A stretch of DNA of 64,000 bases from Bacteroidales bacterium (GCA_018401015.1 JAGYLP010000002.1:186001-250000), one strand, 5' to 3'; positions 38,516 through 48,411 are shown, numbered from the stretch's first letter. Notes: generated by a model from the sequence alone, not told the origin. Numbers and translations: made by a program.

Positions 38516-40201
38516 ATGTCTGACGATAAGAAGATTATTTTTTCTATGGTAGGAGTGAATAAAATTTTCCCTCCTCAAAAACAAGTATTGAAGAATATTT
38601 ACCTGAGCTTTTTCTACGGAGCTAAAATTGGCATTATTGGTTTAAATGGTTCGGGTAAATCGAGTTTGATGAAAATCATTGCCGGGAAAGACGATGCTTT
38701 TCAGGGCGAAGTGGTTTGGTCGCCAGGCTACAGCGTTGGAATGTTGGAGCAAGAACCCTACCTGGACGATAGCAAAACCGTTCGCACGGTAGTGGAAGAA
38801 GGAGTACAGCATGTGGTAGATGTGCTGAAGGAGTATGAAGAAGTGAACATGAAATTTGCGGAACCAGAGGTACTTGAGGATCCGGATAAGATGGATGCGC
38901 TTATTACACGCCAAGGGGAATTGCAGGAGTTAATTGACCAGTACGATGCCTGGAACCTCGACCATAAACTGGAGCGAGCCATGGATGCTTTGCGCTGTCC
39001 GGCTCCCGAAACCGGTATCAAAAACCTTTCGGGGGGTGAGAAACGCCGGGTGGCCTTGTGTCGCTTGCTTTTACAAGAGCCCGATGTGCTCTTGCTCGAT
39101 GAGCCAACAAACCACCTCGATGCTGAATCGGTGCAGTGGTTAGAATTGCATCTGCAACAATACAAAGGAACGGTAATCGCTATTACGCACGACCGCTATT
39201 TTCTCGACAATGTAGCCGGTTGGATCCTTGAGCTGGATCGTGGAGAGGGTATTCCCTGGAAAGGAAATTACTCCTCTTGGTTGGAACAGAAATCGACTCG
39301 ATTGGCACAGGAAGAAAAACAAGCCAGCAAGCGCAGAAAAACCTTGGAAAGAGAGTTGGAGTGGGTTCGTATGAGCCCCAAAGCCCGTCATGCTAAATCG
39401 AAAGCACGTTTGTCGGCTTACGATAAATTGCTGAATTCCGATGTAAAGGAAAAAGAAGAATCACTGGAAATATTTATTCCGAACGGTCCTCGTTTGGGCG
39501 ATAAAGTGATTGAAGCACATCAGGTTGCCAAATCGTTTGGAGAGAAGCTATTATTCGATAATTTGGAATTTGTGCTGCCACCCAATGGTATTGTTGGAGT
39601 AATTGGGCCCAATGGAGCCGGAAAAACCACCCTGTTTCGCATGATAATGGGAATGGAAACGGCCAATGCTGGTAGTTTTGAAGTTGGTCAAACGGTAAAG
39701 ATTGGCTATGTTGATCAAACGCACGCAGCCATCGATCCGGTTAAAACAGTTTTCGAGGTAATTTCCGGAGGTTTGGAGCATATTCAAGTGGGAGGCCGGG
39801 CTATTAACGCTCGTGCCTATGTGGCTCGTTTCAACTTTACCGGAGCCGATCAGGAAAAGAAATGTGGCGTTTTATCGGGCGGAGAGCGTAACCGACTGCA
39901 TTTAGCCCTCACCCTGAAGGAAGAAGCGAATGTGTTGTTGCTCGATGAGCCTACCAACGATATCGATGTAAATACTTTGCGGGCCTTAGAAGAAGGCTTG
40001 AACGATTTTGCCGGTTGCGCCGTGGTAATTAGCCACGATCGCTGGTTCCTCGACCGGGTATGTACCCACATTCTCGCATTCGAAGGGAACTCAGAAGTTT
40101 ATTACTTCGAGGGAGGATACACCGATTATGAAAAGAACCTGCGTCAGCGTAAAGGAAACGAAGGTCCACAGCGGATTAAGTACAAAGCGTTGAAAAAATA
40201 A
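38516..40201 (+). CDS. ettA: energy-dependent translational throttle protein EttA (ABC-F)
   Basis: Two ABC domains (GLNGSGKSSLMKIIAG; GPNGAGKTTLFRMIMG), ABC-F arm region (WLELHLQQYKGTVIAITHDRYFLDNVAGWILELDRGEGIPWKGNYSSWLEQKS). Confidence 0.95.
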   Translation: MSDDKKIIFSMVGVNKIFPPQKQVLKNIYLSFFYGAKIGIIGLNGSGKSSLMKIIAGKDDAFQGEVVWSPGYSVGMLEQEPYLDDSKTVRTVVEEGVQHVVDVLKEYEEVNMKFAEPEVLEDPDKMDALITRQGELQELIDQYDAWNLDHKLERAMDALRCPAPETGIKNLSGGEKRRVALCRLLLQEPDVLLLDEPTNHLDAESVQWLELHLQQYKGTVIAITHDRYFLDNVAGWILELDRGEGIPWKGNYSSWLEQKSTRLAQEEKQASKRRKTLERELEWVRMSPKARHAKSKARLSAYDKLLNSDVKEKEESLEIFIPNGPRLGDKVIEAHQVAKSFGEKLLFDNLEFVLPPNGIVGVIGPNGAGKTTLFRMIMGMETANAGSFEVGQTVKIGYVDQTHAAIDPVKTVFEVISGGLEHIQVGGRAINARAYVARFNFTGADQEKKCGVLSGGERNRLHLALTLKEEANVLLLDEPTNDIDVNTLRALEEGLNDFAGCAVVISHDRWFLDRVCTHILAFEGNSEVYYFEGGYTDYEKNLRQRKGNEGPQRIKYKALKK

Positions 40202-40261
40202 AGCGACTTACCGTGATTCGTTGCGATACGAATTTCGGCTCATACAGAAAAGCAAGACAGT

Positions 40262-41626
40262 GTGAAAGATTTAACCGAGGGAAAAGAAGGGAAGCTCATT
40301 TGGCGGTTTGCTATTCCGATGCTGATAGGAAATGTATTCCATCAGTTTTACAATATCGTGGATAGTTGGGTAGTGGGAAATTACCTGGGTAAAGAGGCTC
40401 TTGCTGCTGTTGGTGCTTCTTTCCCTTTGATATTTCTGCTCATTTCCCTCGTAATGGGAGTGTCGATGGGTTCAACCATTATTATTTCGCAGTACTTCGG
40501 TGCCAAGAATCTGGATAAGGTCCGCATGACCATCGATACCTTATACATTGTATTGTTTTTTGGGTCTATACTGATTACGATCATTGGAATTAGTTTTTCC
40601 AAATTGATTTTTGAGCTCATTAAGCTTCCTCCGGAAGTGATTCCCGATGCGGTGAGTTATTTCAATATTTACATTTCGGGAGCCATCATGATGTTTGGTT
40701 ATCATGGAACAACGGCCATTTTACAAGGATTGGGCGATTCTAAAACGCCGCTTTATTTTCTCATTATTTCCAGTTTGGTGAATATTGGGTTGGACATGCT
40801 TTTTGTGGTTCAATTCGGTTGGGGCATCGAAGGGGTTGCCTTAGCCACCGTTATTGCTCAGGCAGGAGCCTTGTTTACAGCGATAATTTATTTGAATCGG
40901 ACGCATAAGCTGATACAGATTCGCTTCGTGAATTTGAAGTTCGATACCGAAATATTTAAAAATAGTTTCCGAATTGGGATCCCGACCGGAATTCAACATG
41001 CGTTGGTCTCCTTAGGAATGTTAGCCATTTTTCGTATTGTAAACGATTTTGGAACAGCCGCAGTAGCTGCTTTCTCGGTGGCTGTTCGAATTGATTCCAT
41101 TGCTATTATGCCGGCCATAAATTTTGCATCGGCGCTGGGTACATTTGTTGGGCAGAACATGGGGGCCGGCAAATTGGAGCGAGTACGTTCCGGGTTGCTC
41201 GCCACTTTCCGAATGACGGGTGTTATCTCGATTTTAATTTCCGTTGTCGTTATCTTTTTTGGCGCTCATTTGATGAGCTTTTTCTCCAACGATCCGGAGG
41301 TCATAGCTATTGGCAAAGTGTACTTTCAAGTAGTGGGTAGTTTTTATATTGTGTTTGCCGCCATGTTTGTTTTTACCGGAGTTTTCCGCGGATCGGGCGA
41401 TACGCTGATACCGATGTTTATAACCTTGGTGGCATTATGGGTGGTTCGAGTTCCGGCATCGCTCATTTTTTCGAAATTTTTCGGCGTAGTGGGTATTTGG
41501 TATGGTTTGCCAACCGGATGGATTTTTGGATTTGTGCTGTCGATGATTTATTACTTCCGGGGCAATTGGAAAAGTAAGGTAATCGTTAAGAAACACGAGA
41601 TTGAACCTGAAGTAGAGTTATTATGA
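40262..41626 (+). CDS. MATE family efflux transporter
   Basis: GTG start; IWRFAIPMLIGNVFHQFYNIVDSWVVGNYLGKEALAAVGASFPL; typical MATE. Confidence 0.94.
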   Translation: MKDLTEGKEGKLIWRFAIPMLIGNVFHQFYNIVDSWVVGNYLGKEALAAVGASFPLIFLLISLVMGVSMGSTIIISQYFGAKNLDKVRMTIDTLYIVLFFGSILITIIGISFSKLIFELIKLPPEVIPDAVSYFNIYISGAIMMFGYHGTTAILQGLGDSKTPLYFLIISSLVNIGLDMLFVVQFGWGIEGVALATVIAQAGALFTAIIYLNRTHKLIQIRFVNLKFDTEIFKNSFRIGIPTGIQHALVSLGMLAIFRIVNDFGTAAVAAFSVAVRIDSIAIMPAINFASALGTFVGQNMGAGKLERVRSGLLATFRMTGVISILISVVVIFFGAHLMSFFSNDPEVIAIGKVYFQVVGSFYIVFAAMFVFTGVFRGSGDTLIPMFITLVALWVVRVPASLIFSKFFGVVGIWYGLPTGWIFGFVLSMIYYFRGNWKSKVIVKKHEIEPEVELL

Positions 41627-42900
41627 GAAAGGATTTCCTTGCATTGAGTGCAATTTCCCTCTTGGTGGTGGGCGTTTTTTGGTATTTATTTAGCAATGAG
41701 CCGGTTGAGTCGGAGGAAATCCTCACCAACGTGCATGAGTCAATGCCAGCAATTACTCCTATTATAAAAGAGTACGATTTTAATATCGATTCCTTCGACA
41801 TTGAAAAAGCTTCCATTCGTAGGAATGAGTTTTTAGCCGATATACTTACCCGCAAAGGGATTCCGTATCAGCAAATTGATCGGATGGTGAGGCAGGAAAA
41901 GGAGCGTTTCGATGTGCGTAAGATTAAAACCGGACAAACCTATGCTTTTGTTCAGCCGAAAGACACTTTGAATCGAGACCGCTTTTTTATTTACGAAGAA
42001 AATGCATCGGTTTATTGGGTTTTTCATTTTGGCGATTCGCTTTTCGTTGAGCGGAAAGAGAAACCCGTTGTTACTCGATTGCAGTATGCCGAAGGGATGA
42101 TTGATCAATCCTTATGGATGAGCATGGTCGATAATGCTTATCCACCCCTGTTAGCCATTGAGTTATCGGAGATTTATGCCTGGTCGATTGATTTTTTTGG
42201 GATTCAGCGCGGGGATAGTTTCCGTGTTTTTTACCAGGAAGATTTTGTCGATTCTGTGTCGATTGGGATACGCTCCGTTGAGGCTGCCTTTTTCCAGCAT
42301 AAGGGATACGATTACTGGGCTATTGGTTTTGTGCAGGATAGTGTATATGCTTTTTTCGATGAGCATGGACAATCCTTGCGGAAAGCTTTTCTGAAGGCAC
42401 CTTTGCGTTATTCCCGCATTAGCAGTGGCTTTAGTCACAGCAGGCGGCATCCGGTGTTGAAAATTTACCGGCCACATCATGGAATCGATTACGCTGCTCC
42501 GAAAGGAACGCCGGTTTATTCTATAGGCGATGGGTTGGTGGTGGAGCGAGGTTATCAGAAAAGTGGGGGAGGTAATTATGTTAAGATCAAGCATAATTCG
42601 GTGTACACCTCGGTTTACATGCATTTGCAAGGCTTTGCCAAAGGTCTGAGCAAAGGCGATCGGGTGCAGCAGGGTCAGCTTATTGGTTATGTGGGTTCAA
42701 CCGGATTATCGACCGGTCCGCATTTAGATTTTCGGATTTATCAGAATGGTAGTCCGGTAAATCCCTTGCATGTTAAATCGCCCCCGGTCGATCCGATTAA
42801 ACCGGAAAACGCTGTTCCTTTTGAAGGAACATGGAAGCACTGGAAAGCACGTTTCGAAGTATATGAACCGAAGGTTACTTCGGTTGGCCAGGTTACTTAA
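41623..42900 (+). CDS. M23 family metallopeptidase
   Basis: N-terminal TM; RISSGFSHSRRHPVLKIYRPHHGIDYAAPKGTPVYSIGDGLVVERGYQKSGGGNYVKIKHNSVYTSVYMHL...STGPHLDFRIY. Confidence 0.94.
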   Translation: MRKDFLALSAISLLVVGVFWYLFSNEPVESEEILTNVHESMPAITPIIKEYDFNIDSFDIEKASIRRNEFLADILTRKGIPYQQIDRMVRQEKERFDVRKIKTGQTYAFVQPKDTLNRDRFFIYEENASVYWVFHFGDSLFVERKEKPVVTRLQYAEGMIDQSLWMSMVDNAYPPLLAIELSEIYAWSIDFFGIQRGDSFRVFYQEDFVDSVSIGIRSVEAAFFQHKGYDYWAIGFVQDSVYAFFDEHGQSLRKAFLKAPLRYSRISSGFSHSRRHPVLKIYRPHHGIDYAAPKGTPVYSIGDGLVVERGYQKSGGGNYVKIKHNSVYTSVYMHLQGFAKGLSKGDRVQQGQLIGYVGSTGLSTGPHLDFRIYQNGSPVNPLHVKSPPVDPIKPENAVPFEGTWKHWKARFEVYEPKVTSVGQVT

Positions 42901-42979
42901 GGGTTTACTTACCGGGTTTCGGCTTCCCTTTTCCCCGAAAAACATAAAGGCTGCTTAAGCTATGCGTGGCGAAAGGAAA

Positions 42980-44134
42980 CTATGAATCTATAATTTCTTC
43001 GTGTCCATCGGCGTGGCGGGCAAACCGTCCGCGGTTTTTGTCGTGAACCTGATCGGTACGGGGCCAGGGCCAACCTCCAAAACGGGTTTCGTTGTAATCT
43101 TGAAAGGCTTGTGTGATTTCAGCTTTGCTATTCATCACGAAAGGGCCGTACTGGATAACCGGTTCGCCAATGGGTCGCCCTTGCAGGATGAGGATTCCGG
43201 TGGGTGTATCGCCGGCTTTGAATACGGTATCGATTTGCGGATTCAGTTCCAGGGAATGGTAGGCGGGGATGGGCATGTTCGACACACTTAGGTTTTCGCC
43301 CAGATAATAGAAAGCGGTCCGATTTATTCCGGGTTGAGCGCGTGGAAGTTTCCATTCGGCAAAGGCATCCATTTTAATGTTCCAAACGGCTACTTCGTTG
43401 TCGGGATCGGCGGCCCAGGAATTGGGTGGTGGAGTAGGAGCAGCCAAATCGTCGATTTTACCGGCAATGATTTCGACGCGTGTGAGTCGGTTTTGTTCGT
43501 CGCGATGCTCAAATACCGGGATATTTTCGCGCCAGAGCATGGCAAAGTGAGGCTCGACCATTTTGTTTTTAGCAGGCAAGTTGAGCCAGATTTGGAACAG
43601 TTCCAAAGGGTTTTTTTCATTTTGATTTAGGAGAGGGAACATTTCGGCATGCTGCACGCCTCGTCCGGCAGTCATCCATTGCACATCGCCATTTCCGTAG
43701 CGGCCGGCGGCTCCGAGCGAATCGGAGTGGTCGACAAATCCTTTACGCACCAGGGTGATGGTTTCGAATCCGCGGTGTGGGTGACCGGGAAAGCCCGGGA
43801 CTTTTTTGCCATGGTACATGCGGAATCCGTCTTTGATAATGAAATCGTCGCCAAGGTGCCGGCCTTCGAAAAACTGCGGGTCGGGGCCCATTTGGTCGTT
43901 TCCTTCCGGGAAATGGTCTTCGTGATGGACACAAAACAGGAAGGGGTCTTTGGTTTCCCATTGGAAACCGAGCGGTTTTATTTGATCGACGGGGTGAATG
44001 TATTTCAGATCCATATCTTCGTTAAATGTTTTGGGTAAGCCGGTTACGGGAATGGTTAAAGCGGTGCCGAGGGCTAAACCCAGTCGGTGGAGGAATCCTC
44101 GTCGTTCCAGCTTAGATTTTTTCGAGTCGCTCAT
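42980..44134 (-). CDS. pirin family protein with Tat-like signal
   Basis: PHRGFETITLVRKGFVDHSDSLGAAGRYGNGDVQWMTAGRGVQHAEMFP is pirin; N-term MSDSKKSKLERRGFLHRLGLALGTALTIPVTG has an RRxFL motif followed by a hydrophobic stretch. Confidence 0.9.
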   Translation of the reverse strand: MSDSKKSKLERRGFLHRLGLALGTALTIPVTGLPKTFNEDMDLKYIHPVDQIKPLGFQWETKDPFLFCVHHEDHFPEGNDQMGPDPQFFEGRHLGDDFIIKDGFRMYHGKKVPGFPGHPHRGFETITLVRKGFVDHSDSLGAAGRYGNGDVQWMTAGRGVQHAEMFPLLNQNEKNPLELFQIWLNLPAKNKMVEPHFAMLWRENIPVFEHRDEQNRLTRVEIIAGKIDDLAAPTPPPNSWAADPDNEVAVWNIKMDAFAEWKLPRAQPGINRTAFYYLGENLSVSNMPIPAYHSLELNPQIDTVFKAGDTPTGILILQGRPIGEPVIQYGPFVMNSKAEITQAFQDYNETRFGGWPWPRTDQVHDKNRGRFARHADGHEEIIDS

Positions 44135-44304
44135 GCTGATACTTTTGCCTTTTCAACAGGTAAAATAGCCGATTGTTTGAGCTCGTTGGGAAGATTTTAG
44201 ATTTGGCTGAGGAGGAAACAAGGAATAGCAGCTACAAATTTGTTCGGGGGCGCAAGCTGCCTCGGGCTTTTTTTTATTTTTGTGTGATTTTCAAGCAATA
44301 TACT

Positions 44305-45825
44305 ATGGTTAATAATGAATCGGGGAGAGAAGCGAAAGTGGAAGCTCCTGTAAATGAGTTGGAAGCGTTTTTTCAGGTTTTTCGGGAGAATACCATTGGC
44401 TATCAAACTTATTTTGATTCACCTTATGGAAGGAAACAAATTTTGTATGCCGATTGGATCGCCAGTGGGCGGCTTTATCGGCCCATTGAGGACCATATTT
44501 TGGAACGGATTGCTCCGTTTATTGCCAACACCCATACTGAAAGCAACTACACGGGAACGTTTATGACCCGCGCTTATCAGGTGGCTTTGAAGAAAATAAA
44601 AGAGCATGTGCATGCCGGTCCCGACGATGTGATTATCACGGGCGGTTCGGGCATGACAGCCATGATTAACAAGTTTCAACGCATTTTAGGATTGAAGGCC
44701 TGCGATAGTATTGGCTTAGCTTCGAATTGCATCAAAAAAGTTGATCGGCCGGTGGTGTTCATTACGCACATGGAGCATCATTCGAATCATACTTCGTGGT
44801 TGGAGACAACTGCCGAAGTGGTTCAATTACAGCCGAATAAGGAGCTGTTGGTCGATTTAGACGATTTGCGGAAGAAGCTTGCAGAGTATGCCGATCGAAA
44901 GTTCAAGATTGGAGCATTTACTGCCTGTTCGAATGTTACCGGAGTATCGACACCTTACCATCAAATGGCGAAGATTATGCACGAGCATGGTGGGGTTTGT
45001 TTTGTCGATTTTGCGGCTTCGGCACCCTATTCCGATATCGATATGCATCCGGAAGATCCGATGGAAAAGCTCGATGCGATTTTCTTCTCGCCTCATAAGT
45101 TTTTGGGTGGGCCTGGTTCGTCGGGCGTTTTGATTTTCGACCGAAGCATGTACAAAAGTAAAGTGCCCGATCATCCGGGCGGAGGAACGGTCGATTGGAC
45201 AAATCCGTGGGGTGAATACAAGTATGTGGACGATATCGAAGCTCGCGAAGATGGGGGTACTCCCGGCTTTTTGCAGGCCATCCGAACGGCTTTATCGATT
45301 GAGTTGAAGAATCAAATGGGGACGGATCGCATGGAGCAGCGTGAGCGGGAGTTATTGGCAAGGGCTTTCCCTCGTTTAAGAGCTATTCCAAATTTGAAAA
45401 TTTTAGCCGATAACATCGAGGATCGTTTGGGGATTTTATCGTTTTACATTGAAGGCTTGCATTACAATCTACTCGTTAAGATGTTGAACGATCGGTATGG
45501 TATTCAGGTTCGGGGTGGTTGTGCTTGTGCCGGAACCTATGGTCATTTTTTACTCGATGTGTCGTACGAGTATTCCCACACGATTACCGAGCTGATTAAT
45601 CAAGGCGATTTGTCGCATAAGCCGGGTTGGGTTCGTTTATCGATTCACCCAACCATGACGAATGGGGAGCTTGATTTTATTTTGAGTGCATTGGAGGAAA
45701 TTGCTCAGCAATTTGAGGTTTGGGGGAAAGATTATGTGTACGATAAGAAGAAAAATGAGTTTTATCACATTGATTTCTTGTCGGTAAATCCGAATGAGAT
45801 TGAACAGGTTTTCAACTTGGGCTAG
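44305..45825 (+). CDS. class V aminotransferase-fold PLP enzyme (cysteine-desulfurase-like)
   Basis: ORF 44173..45825, start placed at MVNNESGREAKV; VIITGGSGMTAMINKF; HMEHHSNHTSWLE; FFSPHKFLGGPGSSGVLIF; RGGCACAGTYGHFLL. Confidence 0.85.
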   Translation: MVNNESGREAKVEAPVNELEAFFQVFRENTIGYQTYFDSPYGRKQILYADWIASGRLYRPIEDHILERIAPFIANTHTESNYTGTFMTRAYQVALKKIKEHVHAGPDDVIITGGSGMTAMINKFQRILGLKACDSIGLASNCIKKVDRPVVFITHMEHHSNHTSWLETTAEVVQLQPNKELLVDLDDLRKKLAEYADRKFKIGAFTACSNVTGVSTPYHQMAKIMHEHGGVCFVDFAASAPYSDIDMHPEDPMEKLDAIFFSPHKFLGGPGSSGVLIFDRSMYKSKVPDHPGGGTVDWTNPWGEYKYVDDIEAREDGGTPGFLQAIRTALSIELKNQMGTDRMEQRERELLARAFPRLRAIPNLKILADNIEDRLGILSFYIEGLHYNLLVKMLNDRYGIQVRGGCACAGTYGHFLLDVSYEYSHTITELINQGDLSHKPGWVRLSIHPTMTNGELDFILSALEEIAQQFEVWGKDYVYDKKKNEFYHIDFLSVNPNEIEQVFNLG

Positions 45826-45953
45826 TTCGGATGGTTGATTCCTGAACGGAGGCTTCATTCCTTTGCGATTTCGAATTGTTTTTCTGATTTGCGCGCAAGG
45901 GATTTCGATTTCTGTTTTGATTAAAAATAGCAAGAACGTTAAAAAAGAATGAT

Positions 45954-46562
45954 ATGAATTCACCCAGGTTACTGAGATCTTTGTTTTCTGTTTTGATTTT
46001 GCTGGTTAGCTTTTCGGTTGGTATGGCGCAGCAAAATGCCATTCGCACTGATGTGCTTGGACCTTTTTTGAATAATCCGTTTAGTGTGCATTTTGAGCGC
46101 AATTTCGATTCGGCAAATTCGCTGGTTTTATCGGTCGAAGGTGGTTACTACATGCGCGACAAAACTAGCTTGAATGGGCAACCGTATTGGAGCAAACGCA
46201 TTGTGGGTTATGGTGGCATGGTTGAGTGGCGGCATTATTTGCAATACCGGAGTATGATGAGTCGTCCGGTTGGTTTGTTTACGGGTGCTTATGCTCGTGT
46301 TTTGCAGTTAACCTACACCCAGGATTTTGAAACAACGTTCAACAATCAAGGTCAGCTCGATATAACTGAGGAGCGGTTAGGCATAGGTGGTGGTGCGGTG
46401 CTGGGTTACAAGTATCAGCAACCTTACTCACGTTGGTATGTTGAGGGGCTTGTTGGGTTGGGCTACGGAGCGCTGGAATTCGATCAGTATTCGCCCGATG
46501 ATTTGCCCGATCCTTATTTTTTATGGCGTGCCGAGATTTCGATTGGGTATTCGTTCTATTAG
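45954..46562 (+). CDS. hypothetical outer-membrane beta-barrel-like protein
   Basis: Signal peptide SLFSVLILLVSFSVGMAQ; beta-pattern sequence ending in aromatic SFY. Confidence 0.65.
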   Translation: MNSPRLLRSLFSVLILLVSFSVGMAQQNAIRTDVLGPFLNNPFSVHFERNFDSANSLVLSVEGGYYMRDKTSLNGQPYWSKRIVGYGGMVEWRHYLQYRSMMSRPVGLFTGAYARVLQLTYTQDFETTFNNQGQLDITEERLGIGGGAVLGYKYQQPYSRWYVEGLVGLGYGALEFDQYSPDDLPDPYFLWRAEISIGYSFY

Positions 46563-46589
46563 TCCCTCGATAGATTGTTGTTAAAATTG

Positions 46590-46624
46590 TTGGCTATTGG
46601 CTATTGGCTATTGGCTTTTGGCTA
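46590..46624. repeat. 5 tandem copies of TTGGCTA (one variant TTGGCTT)
   Basis: ttggcta ttggcta ttggcta ttggctt ttggcta. Confidence 0.9.
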
Positions 46625-46700
46625 GTTCTCTGTTAATTAATCACTTCAAGATTGAAAAAGGAACATTTTTCACTTCAATAATGGCCGCGAGGTTTTGAAT

Positions 46701-46757
46701 GGAGGTCGCTAAGGTTCGCGCAAAGGGCGCAGAGGACCCGCAAAGGACGCGGAGGTT
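46701..46757. repeat. degenerate GCAAAG/GCGGAGG-type low-complexity repeat
   Basis: ggaggtcgctaaggttcgcgcaaagggcgcagaggacccgcaaaggacgcggaggtt: repeated gcgcaaagg/gcgcagagg/cgcaaagg/cgcggagg words. Confidence 0.6.
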
Positions 46758-46803
46758 TTATCTTGAACTAGAATGAATGCCACGCTCCTGGAGTCGCAGC
46801 ATT

Positions 46804-46838
46804 ATAAAAAAAACCGTCAACCATATTTAGGGATTGAC
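46804..46838 (-). terminator. rho-independent terminator after rsmG
   Basis: Minus strand GTCAA(t)CC-ctaaatat-GGTTGAC followed by GGTTTTTTTTATAA. Confidence 0.7.
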
Positions 46839-46844
46839 AGACAT

Positions 46845-47492
46845 TCACCGTTCAGCGTTCACCGATTTGCTCCAGTACACAATTTTTTTGGTTTCGAAGA
46901 AAGCTTCCTGGAAGAAATCGGGAATGTCTTTCACCACCACTTTCGAAGGAAGCTGTATCAACTCCTCGGTCAAATCGCCTCCTTTCAGGGCGATGATACC
47001 GTTTCTTAAATCGTGGTGATGGGTAGTTTTTAGCTTGTTTCCTACCCATTCGATGAGTTGGGGCATAGGAGCAACGGCGCGGGTTACAATAAAATCGTAG
47101 CGATGCTTGAGGGTTTCGGCGCGGGCTTGTTCGGCCGATAGGTTGCTGAGTTGCAGGTTCTCGGCAATATCGAGCACAACTTTGATTTTCTTCCCAATAC
47201 TATCGACTAAATAGAACTTTGTTTCGGGGTAGAAAATAGCGAGGGGAATACCCGGCAAACCTCCACCGGTGCCAACATCGAGAATGGACGATCCCGGCTT
47301 GAATTCGATAAACTTGGCAATGGCGAGTGAATGGAGAATATGATGAATCATGAGCTGATCCATGTCTTTTCGGGAAACCAGATTGATGCGTTCGTTCCAG
47401 TACCGGTATTTTTCTTCGAGTTGGTTGAACAGGTCGATTTGCCCGTCGGATAATCCAGGGAAGTAGTGACGTAGAAATTCGGCAGCCATCAT
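46845..47492 (-). CDS. rsmG: 16S rRNA (guanine527-N7)-methyltransferase
   Basis: YRYWNERINLVSRKDMDQLMIHHILHSLAIAKFI; ILDVGTGGGLPGIPLAIFYP; DFIVTRAVAPM. Confidence 0.95.
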   Translation of the reverse strand: MMAAEFLRHYFPGLSDGQIDLFNQLEEKYRYWNERINLVSRKDMDQLMIHHILHSLAIAKFIEFKPGSSILDVGTGGGLPGIPLAIFYPETKFYLVDSIGKKIKVVLDIAENLQLSNLSAEQARAETLKHRYDFIVTRAVAPMPQLIEWVGNKLKTTHHHDLRNGIIALKGGDLTEELIQLPSKVVVKDIPDFFQEAFFETKKIVYWSKSVNAER

Positions 47493-48403
47493 TCGTACTT
47501 TTCGGGATGTTGTTTCTTATGTTGCAGATATAGGTTCCGTACAATGCCATCGGCCAATCCAACTTTGGGCACGTAAATTTGCTTTCGTTTGGTCCACTTA
47601 AGGATGTTTAAGAAAAGTTCCCCGGCAGGGATGATAACATCGGCTCGGTCGGGGTTAAGTCCAAAGGTTCGAATCCGATCTTCCCATTTCATTTCTACGA
47701 GGTTATCGTACATTTCGAGTAAATGGTAGTAACTGAGCGGTTTTCCTTCTTTTACCTGAGATAGTTTGAAATAACGGTTAATGTTTCCTCCGGTTCCAAC
47801 CACCATGAGTTTCGGATAATTTTCAATTAGCTCGCTGAGCCATTCTTGCAAGCGGTTAAATTCGCCCGGTTCAATGGTTTCGTGCAATAATCGAAGGGTT
47901 CCTATTTTAAAGGATTCCGAATCAATCACACGTCGTTTCGACAGCAGGGTACACTCGGTGCTACCTCCTCCTACATCGACAAAGAGGAAGGTTTTGTTTT
48001 CGCCCAAAGCATGGGTTACTTCGGTGGAGAAAATTAGTTCGGCTTCGTTGACGCCGGAAATGATTTCGATTTCCATTCCGGTAGCTGCTTTGATTTGGGC
48101 TACAACCTCAGAGCCGTTGGCAGCTTCGCGCATGGCGGAAGTGGCGCAGCATTGATACTGCACCACCTCCTGCACTTGCATGATTTTTTGATAAGCCTCC
48201 AAAGTGTAAATAAGCTTCTGCACTTTTTCTTCGGGAATAATCCCCCGTGTAAATACCGAGTCGCCCAACCGAACCGGCATCCGAATGATGGACGATTTCT
48301 TCATTACATTTTTCTTCCCCTCTTCAATCACGTTGGTAATGAGCAAACGAACGGCATTGGAACCGATGTCGATTCCGGCAAATTTGAGTAATTCAAGCTT
48401 CAT
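47489..48403 (-). CDS. Ppx/GppA phosphatase family protein
   Basis: AGIDIGSNAVRLLI; CATSAMREAANG; ISGVNEAELIFSTEV; FVDVGGGSTECTLL. Confidence 0.95.
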   Translation of the reverse strand: MKLELLKFAGIDIGSNAVRLLITNVIEEGKKNVMKKSSIIRMPVRLGDSVFTRGIIPEEKVQKLIYTLEAYQKIMQVQEVVQYQCCATSAMREAANGSEVVAQIKAATGMEIEIISGVNEAELIFSTEVTHALGENKTFLFVDVGGGSTECTLLSKRRVIDSESFKIGTLRLLHETIEPGEFNRLQEWLSELIENYPKLMVVGTGGNINRYFKLSQVKEGKPLSYYHLLEMYDNLVEMKWEDRIRTFGLNPDRADVIIPAGELFLNILKWTKRKQIYVPKVGLADGIVRNLYLQHKKQHPEKYE

Positions 48404-48411
48404 GCTTAGGC

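Noticed and set aside
42163-42630. 155-aa minus ORF antisense to the M23 peptidase
   Set aside because: Antisense to an obvious conserved CDS; no domain.
46590-46760. Clustered short repeats considered as a CRISPR array
   Set aside because: Units are 7-10 bp without spacers of regular length and no cas genes are nearby.
47670-47690. tRNA T-loop-like string ggttcgaatccgatc
   Set aside because: Inside the Ppx/GppA coding sequence with no cloverleaf context.
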